Of a stretch of 64,000 bases of DNA, positions 58,769 through 64,000 are shown piece by piece. The stretch covers positions 3,658,001-3,722,000 of the forward strand of contig NC_026743.1 in assembly GCF_000210295.1 (NCBI RefSeq), read 5' to 3'. The notes under the pieces are model-generated. The model was not told where the DNA came from. It ran no database searches and was given only the letters and a program-made list of their open reading frames with translations. The stretch comes from Trypanosoma brucei gambiense DAL972 (Eukaryota > Euglenozoa > Kinetoplastea > Trypanosomatida > Trypanosomatidae). Numbering within the stretch: the first letter of the stretch is position 1; each line of letters begins with the position of its first letter. The translations under genes were made by a program, and so were the position numbers.

Positions 58769-61108
58769 ATGATTCGTTACACTCAATACCTTATCACGAG
58801 GCATACACCGGCCTTGTTGAAGAAAGCTGTGGCCCCAAATGTTAACGTTTCTGCCACGTTGCAAAAATCATTTCGCACGTACCGAATCGCCGCCGTGTTG
58901 CGTAAACCTCTTCCTCCTAAGGTCAACCTCATCATGATTGACAACACCGTTAAAGGGAAGAGTGTGGATCTGCTATCTATCGTAAAATTAGTGACTGGGT
59001 ATGGAAAGAAGGTTATGGACAAACATAACGACATGGGACGTTTACACCCCCTCATTTTGATTGTGAAAACAACCCTGGATAGGGACAATGCCAGCGTTGA
59101 CCAATTTGTGCTGAATATGGTCCTGACGAAGCGTAAGTACCTTAAGGACATGATTACGATTGTTCTCGACGCCAAAACCACAGCAGCTGCTGCACATGCA
59201 CTTCGTACTGACAGGGGAATCACGTTAGTACTGAAAAAAAACGACCCTGCAACAACTGAGAAGGATCAGGTTAATGAGGCCGATGAGAAAGCGGAGAGAG
59301 GCACCACTATAGAGCAGGCGGAAAAGAAGAAACGGGGTAAAACGAAGAAAAGGAAAGGTGTGCTTCTTCAAGCGCCAGCTGCGGTGCCGAGTGTGACAGA
59401 AAGCAGTTCGCTTATTAGCCGACGAAAGAAGTTAACAAAAGGCAAGCTCAAAAAGCGCGCTCATTCGCCAGGGAAAGTATCCAAGGCTGAAGCTGAATCG
59501 AGGAAGAAAAACGAAACCATGATAGTACAAACAAAAGCAGACCGGCGGGCTCTGATATGGGGGAAGGGAAGCGCGACCGATTCGCCAGAGACCGCTGCAG
59601 GTGTAGGCAACGCAGAAGGGAAAAAGAATCCTCCTGCTCCGAAGATGGCTTCTGCACTTGCACACATTGATGCGCAAGAGGCTTTGGGCAAACCATTCTG
59701 TCCTACGGTTGGTGGTGTTTTTCAACCGTCGCAGCAAGTTGAACGGGAGCTTTTCTCCGGTTATGTGAATGTTGTGTGTCTGGCTGATATGCTGAACCTC
59801 CCTGTCTACAAGGGCGGCGAAATGTTCACACTTTACTACCGTTTGACGGGCGCAGGAGCCTACCGCACTCCTCTGATAACAATCAGTAAAATATTGGAGG
59901 AAGCCTGTCAAAAGCATGGTGGAGGACCGTCTCCACACTCAAGCGCGGTTCCTACGAGTCAGGTGCCCCTGTTGCTACTTCTTGGTGCACCGTTCCTTTT
60001 TGGGGAAGATGCTCGTCTCCTCTGTGAGGAATACCAGAAATCTTTACGTAGTCAGATTCCCGCCATATCAGAAATTACAATAATCGTGGCACCAGCTTGC
60101 TACACAGAGAAGAATATCCTCTTTGCCCTTAATACCGCGCAAGAAGGACGCAAAAGCAGTTGCGAGGCTTCAAGGAACGAACCACACCAAAAGCAGCATA
60201 GACATGACGAGCCCCCTAGTGCCCTGGCCAACCTGTCGTCTGGTGAGGGGACGAATTCGTCCTTATCTGAGAATGTTTTACGAGACATCGTATCAACAGC
60301 CGTGGAAGAGGTCACACAACGCCATGAAAAGTCTACACGGGATCTCTCAGGAGCGGTGAAGCAGCTTATAGAGTGCTTGCCACGAGACCGTCTTGTAAAT
60401 TTAATAGATAATCTTGAGGAGGAGAGACTTGCGCTTCTTGAAACTACCAAGGGGCTAGGTGAAATTCGGCAGCGGGTGCGCGGCACGCAGGAAACTTTGG
60501 ACACGATGCACAAAGAAGTTGTTGGCATGGCGAGCAAGGCAAATGCTCCAAACGTCTCAGGTAACATCGGTTCAGCAGCTGACGTCATCGAACTCTGCAA
60601 GGCTGTTGAAACACTGAAGGGCCGAATAGCAGACTGTGCTAATCCCGTGCCAATAAAGCAACAGCTAAGCTTTGAGATACGTGAAACATTAGGAGACTTG
60701 AAGAGGAATCTTCAGGACACATTCAACCAATCGCTCCAAGTGGGTTTCAAGAATATACAGGACCAGCAGCAGAGTCAGTTAACAGTCGCTCTTAGGGAAT
60801 ATGCCTCGGAGAGCGCAAGGGAGCGCGCCCTCACAGAGCAGACTCTTCGTGACCTCCCAAAAAACCTTCAGAGTGCAATGGAGAAGGCGCTCTCCACGCT
60901 GACGGATCGTAATGATAGAAAAACTGCGGAAGTGTTCGTTGAACAGCAGAAGTTAGTAGACACCAAAGTCTCCGCCATGTGCGATGCACTAGGCAGAACG
61001 GTTGAAAAGGGTCACGACCGCTTGCGAGATACTCTCACAGACTTGCTGCAGAGGAATCCCAACGCCAGCAGTGGGACCTCCCCTACAACCGACACACAGC
61101 ATAACTGA
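58769..61108 (+). CDS. Hypothetical protein, possible mitochondrial presequence, coiled-coil C-terminus
   Basis: I do not recognise the family. The ATG at 58769 gives 779 residues; the upstream extension to a GTG runs through a pyrimidine tract and is unlikely. The first 40 residues are basic with Tyr/Thr/Leu and no acidic residues (MIRYTQYLITRHTPALLKKA), compatible with mitochondrial import. An N-terminal globular part (to about 150) contains VNLIMIDNTVKGKSVDLLSI and HPLILIVKTTLDRDN. A Lys-rich polar linker (about 170-285) follows, then a second globular part (about 295-465: VNVVCLADMLNLPVYKGGEM, then PLLLLLGAPFLFGEDARLL). The C-terminal 280 residues are helical and charged, with long heptad-like runs (about 540-740). 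No catalytic motif is visible. Confidence 0.75.
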   Translation: MIRYTQYLITRHTPALLKKAVAPNVNVSATLQKSFRTYRIAAVLRKPLPPKVNLIMIDNTVKGKSVDLLSIVKLVTGYGKKVMDKHNDMGRLHPLILIVKTTLDRDNASVDQFVLNMVLTKRKYLKDMITIVLDAKTTAAAAHALRTDRGITLVLKKNDPATTEKDQVNEADEKAERGTTIEQAEKKKRGKTKKRKGVLLQAPAAVPSVTESSSLISRRKKLTKGKLKKRAHSPGKVSKAEAESRKKNETMIVQTKADRRALIWGKGSATDSPETAAGVGNAEGKKNPPAPKMASALAHIDAQEALGKPFCPTVGGVFQPSQQVERELFSGYVNVVCLADMLNLPVYKGGEMFTLYYRLTGAGAYRTPLITISKILEEACQKHGGGPSPHSSAVPTSQVPLLLLLGAPFLFGEDARLLCEEYQKSLRSQIPAISEITIIVAPACYTEKNILFALNTAQEGRKSSCEASRNEPHQKQHRHDEPPSALANLSSGEGTNSSLSENVLRDIVSTAVEEVTQRHEKSTRDLSGAVKQLIECLPRDRLVNLIDNLEEERLALLETTKGLGEIRQRVRGTQETLDTMHKEVVGMASKANAPNVSGNIGSAADVIELCKAVETLKGRIADCANPVPIKQQLSFEIRETLGDLKRNLQDTFNQSLQVGFKNIQDQQQSQLTVALREYASESARERALTEQTLRDLPKNLQSAMEKALSTLTDRNDRKTAEVFVEQQKLVDTKVSAMCDALGRTVEKGHDRLRDTLTDLLQRNPNASSGTSPTTDTQHN

Positions 61109-62517
61109 ATAGACATACAGCATAGAGTTTAAACGGAAACAAATAATAACATATAATAAAAGTGCGAGTACATAGCGAGGACATGCTCGAAGGAATACAT
61201 GGACTCAGATGGACACGTTTTCATATATGGAAGCTGTTCATGGCAGTTAGGTGCATGAATCTTACTTCCCTGCATCTGCTATGCATCCATGTGCGTGTGG
61301 GTACGCGTCTTGAAGGCTTAAGTGTTTATGGCGCTCCATAGGTCGGGCTGAACTTTTGTGGACCGAACAACTCCCTTGCACAACATGTGTTCATCAAGAG
61401 AAAGCCGTCATCCTGTGTGTGTCCCGTGCACTCCCATGGAGTACACAATTACTTCGGAGAAATGAATGAACGTCCTCGAGATGGGCCCAATACGACCCGT
61501 TTTTCGTTTAGCACGGGTTCCACGTTGGTCTCGTCTGTGCAGCTCGCTCGTTGGTTTGGGGTATTGAGTGGTTCGCGCATCCCGCTCTTGTTCTATTTTG
61601 AGTTTTCCTCCTTTTTTCTTTTTTTTTTCTGTTCTGCCCTGCTTTCTTCACCTAAGGGAGGAAAAGGGGAGAAGGGACGACGATAGACTTTACTCATAAT
61701 TGGAGAAACTTCTCCGTTTATTTCCTATCTGATTTTTCCAACGTGACATATTTCTTATTTTTGTAAAGTTCATTCCTTTCCCTGTGGGGTGGGGAGGGCA
61801 AAGGATAGAGAGGTTCAAATGAATGGAATCATATGGACTGGTTGGAAGTTAGAGCTACTAAAGTTTCTGGACGGGTTTGTAGTTATTTGCGCTCTGTTTC
61901 GTCGGCCGTCTTCTTTTACAAGTCTCTGATGTTCCGTCCGCGCCAGCATAGCTCATAATTAGGCGCTGATTGCTCGTGGTGACCTAATTTCCCCTTGTCT
62001 TGTCCCTCACATATACACAAATGTCAAGAAATGTTTCCTCTTATGCGTCGTGAGGTTCACTTCAGTATGTCTCCCTTGTGACTTACTTGTTCTTATTTTC
62101 GTACTAGTATAGGGTGGTTTCTCTTTCCTCATCCCTCTGACCCTTTCCCGCTATTCACTACGTGGCGGGGGAATCAAAGCGTATTGTTAGCGGAGGGAAC
62201 GTTTCTGTGGGGTTATAATCCCGGAGCCCAAGCTGGCCCTGGAAGTGCGACGCGTGGAGGTGGATAAAGATGGGGAGGAAACGTTAGGGGAAAATTTGGT
62301 CAAAGTAGTGCACACGTTGCCTGCTAAAATGTCTGTCAGCGTGTTGAGGACTCATTCTCCCTTCTATATCTACTCTATCCTCTCATTTCACCCCTTTCCA
62401 ACGTCCCTTCGCTAGTATTTCTGTCACCATCCTCACGTAAGGAGAGGAAAGAGCTTTTCCACCATTAGCCCCCCACTAGTGAAGACGGCCACTCAAACTT
62501 TGAGTTTATCGGTGACA
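61109..62517 (+). other. Intergenic region, 1.4 kb
   Basis: No gene is supported. A pyrimidine-rich stretch at 61600-61632 and another at 62355-62410 followed by AG at about 62414-62415 are candidate splice signals, the latter for the kinase-like gene. A 99-codon frame at 61387-61686 has no recognisable feature. Confidence 0.55.
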
Positions 62518-63945
62518 ATGTTCTCACAGCTACGAGTTCACCTCGTCGTCCACAAGGGCAGCGGTGGAGGCAAAGGCGGCAAAATGATGAGGCGTGTAGA
62601 AAAGGCGTTACGAAGAAATTTCAGTGGCATCACCATTCGGGAGCTAACAGGCAGTGAGGCTCTGGCGGAACATATGGATCCTACCGGTCATGCAGTTGGA
62701 AGCGGAACAGAAGCGATGCAAGAGACAAACCCAACTGCAGGCAGGGATCGCACAACCGATGGAGTCGTAGCAAATGAAGGCGTTGAAGGTGAGTTGATTC
62801 CTTGTTTGGCCCTGTGTGTGGATATCATCACCACCGAGGGTGCATTACGTGTAAGGGAGGTCGTAGAGGAACTCGCGTGTCGGGTGGTGAGCGGCATTCT
62901 CCGAAATGCACCTGGGTCGGACAATGGGACAAATATGGCGATAGATCCAGTGACAAATGAAGTGAAGAGTGTTTGGACGAAAGTTTTTAATGTGTTTGCC
63001 GTCATTGGTGGAGATGGCTCGTTAGGTGAGGCCGTTAATGGGCTCTGCTTCGGAACTCTCAAAGCCTATCGTAGTGGATTTTGTACTGCACTCGACACTG
63101 CAGCTTGCAGTTGTCCAGATTCCATGCACTACTACCGTGGGATGCTTGAGGACCGGGCAATACTGCGTCACTTTCTACCACCCGTAATGTATGTACCCGC
63201 AGGAACAGGCTCGGACTTCGCTAGAACCAGGTTGTGCTGTCTCAATGCCGAAGAGTTCGTAACCGTTCTAAAAGACATGCACGAATACCTTGCATTTACC
63301 AGTGATGGGGAAGGGTCGCAGCGTACTATAAAATACAGCACTTGTTTGCCCATTGGTAGCCCCTCGAGCGCCTCAACAAGCGGATCCATTGATTGCTCTG
63401 TGGGCCCAGATTGCGCTAGCGGCGGCAGCACCGAAGCCTGTGGTAAGGGTCCCAAATCGCTGTCGCGTAGATTTGCGGTGTACGACGTGGACGTCTCTCG
63501 AATCACATTCCCTCGGAGTGGGCGCACGCGCTTTTTTATCAATGAGTGCTCGTGTGGTATGTCATGTGACGTGATCTCACGTTGCGAAAAATACAAACAG
63601 TCATGTACAGCTTCATTCGTTGCGGGCCCGGTACTGTTTGCAGCAGCATCTGTGGCTTCTGTTATGCGGATGAAGCCCAGATCCTTTCGGGTTTTCCCCC
63701 TTCCTGATTTCCCCACGCCGCCGCCCTCTATGGGTCACCAGCACAAAGTGCCTGTCGTTGGTGTGCTGCATCCGCGTCATCTCTCCTTGGGGGTAGCGGT
63801 CTCCGGGATGTGCGAGGAAATGTCGTGGTTACAACGCTGTGAAGAAGTTGGTGCTTTATCCCCCAGTACGGAACCGTTACGTGTAGACGCCAACTATTAC
63901 ATTTACAAATATGATAGGGAGGGGGGGATACCCGTCGACGCCTGA
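62518..63945 (+). CDS. Sphingosine/diacylglycerol kinase-like lipid kinase
   Basis: The ATG at 62518 gives 475 residues; the frame is open to a GTG a little upstream. The catalytic motifs of the diacylglycerol/sphingosine kinase fold are present: FAVIGGDGSLGEAVNGL (about 160-176, ATP-binding GGDG) and YVPAGTGSDFARTRL (about 225-239, equivalent to PxGTGNDxAR with Asn replaced by Ser). The N-terminus has a strand LRVHLVVHKGSGGGKGGKMM, where family members have a P-loop-like NPxSG-xGK motif. An insertion of about 60 polar residues (about 50-105) separates this from the rest. The C-terminal part (INECSCGMSCDVISRCEKYK; HPRHLSLGVAVSG) is a shortened beta-sandwich half. It should phosphorylate a lipid hydroxyl; sphingoid base or diacylglycerol cannot be told apart here. 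The C-terminus is close to the window edge, but the stop codon is seen. Confidence 0.85.
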   Translation: MFSQLRVHLVVHKGSGGGKGGKMMRRVEKALRRNFSGITIRELTGSEALAEHMDPTGHAVGSGTEAMQETNPTAGRDRTTDGVVANEGVEGELIPCLALCVDIITTEGALRVREVVEELACRVVSGILRNAPGSDNGTNMAIDPVTNEVKSVWTKVFNVFAVIGGDGSLGEAVNGLCFGTLKAYRSGFCTALDTAACSCPDSMHYYRGMLEDRAILRHFLPPVMYVPAGTGSDFARTRLCCLNAEEFVTVLKDMHEYLAFTSDGEGSQRTIKYSTCLPIGSPSSASTSGSIDCSVGPDCASGGSTEACGKGPKSLSRRFAVYDVDVSRITFPRSGRTRFFINECSCGMSCDVISRCEKYKQSCTASFVAGPVLFAAASVASVMRMKPRSFRVFPLPDFPTPPPSMGHQHKVPVVGVLHPRHLSLGVAVSGMCEEMSWLQRCEEVGALSPSTEPLRVDANYYIYKYDREGGIPVDA

Positions 63946-64000
63946 TTTAGCCGGCGGCGCTGTTGGAGCGCAGGCAACCGACATAGGTAGTGAAAAAGAA

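Overview
The window looks like nuclear chromosomal DNA of a kinetoplastid, most probably an African trypanosome (Trypanosoma, T. brucei-like). The evidence is structural. Every supportable gene (25 of them, one cut by the window edge and one broken) lies on the + strand. None has an intron. Genes are separated by 0.3-3 kb of homopolymer-, GT- and AT-rich sequence, and many are preceded by a pyrimidine tract followed by AG, the trans-splicing acceptor pattern of polycistronic transcription units. The malate dehydrogenase ends in Ser-Lys-Leu, a peroxisomal/glycosomal targeting signal, as expected for the glycosomal isoform of trypanosomatids. I cannot fix the species from sequence reading alone.

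Layout. 1-4194: a kinesin cut by the left edge, whose long tail carries a 62-residue tandem repeat. 5538-6509: glycosomal malate dehydrogenase. 8116-9288: NDUFAF5-like methyltransferase-fold protein. 9834-11498: tail-anchored ankyrin-repeat protein. 12124-12981 and 14102-15550: two proteins of unknown function. 16787-18136: ESCRT-II subunit VPS36. 18622-20067: orphan SAM-methyltransferase. 20473-21888: PIN/auxin-efflux-type carrier. 22526-23614: GDP-mannose 4,6-dehydratase. 24586-25299: membrin/Bos1-like Qb-SNARE. 26050-26808: unknown membrane protein. 27304-29334: SRP72. 30028-31836: ABCF2/ARB1-type ABC ATPase. 33582-36089: VPS53 of GARP/EARP. 36715-40236: a kinesin-like gene that appears broken. 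41069-42760: unknown protein. 43376-43768: LC8 dynein light chain. 44065-44655 and 45232-46233: a canonical and a degenerate FKBP. 47841-49961: FYVE-finger protein. 53031-55145: LST8-like TOR-complex protein. 56053-57819: TruA-like protein with an altered catalytic motif. 58769-61108: unknown protein with a possible mitochondrial presequence. 62518-63945: sphingosine/diacylglycerol-kinase-like protein.

Co-linearity in a trypanosome polycistron does not imply shared function, and I see no operon-like pathway here. Membrane traffic is nevertheless well represented (VPS36, VPS53, membrin, FYVE protein, SRP72). Other genes serve glycosomal and sugar-nucleotide metabolism, organelle biogenesis and signalling.

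The most interesting items are the broken kinesin-like gene (in-frame TGA, no usable P-loop, apparent compensating frame changes), the TruA-like protein whose catalytic Asp position reads Glu, the 62-residue repeat in the first kinesin, the very expanded LST8 and FYVE proteins, and a 3-kb gene-free GT/T-rich stretch at 49962-53030 that could be an internal transcription start region.
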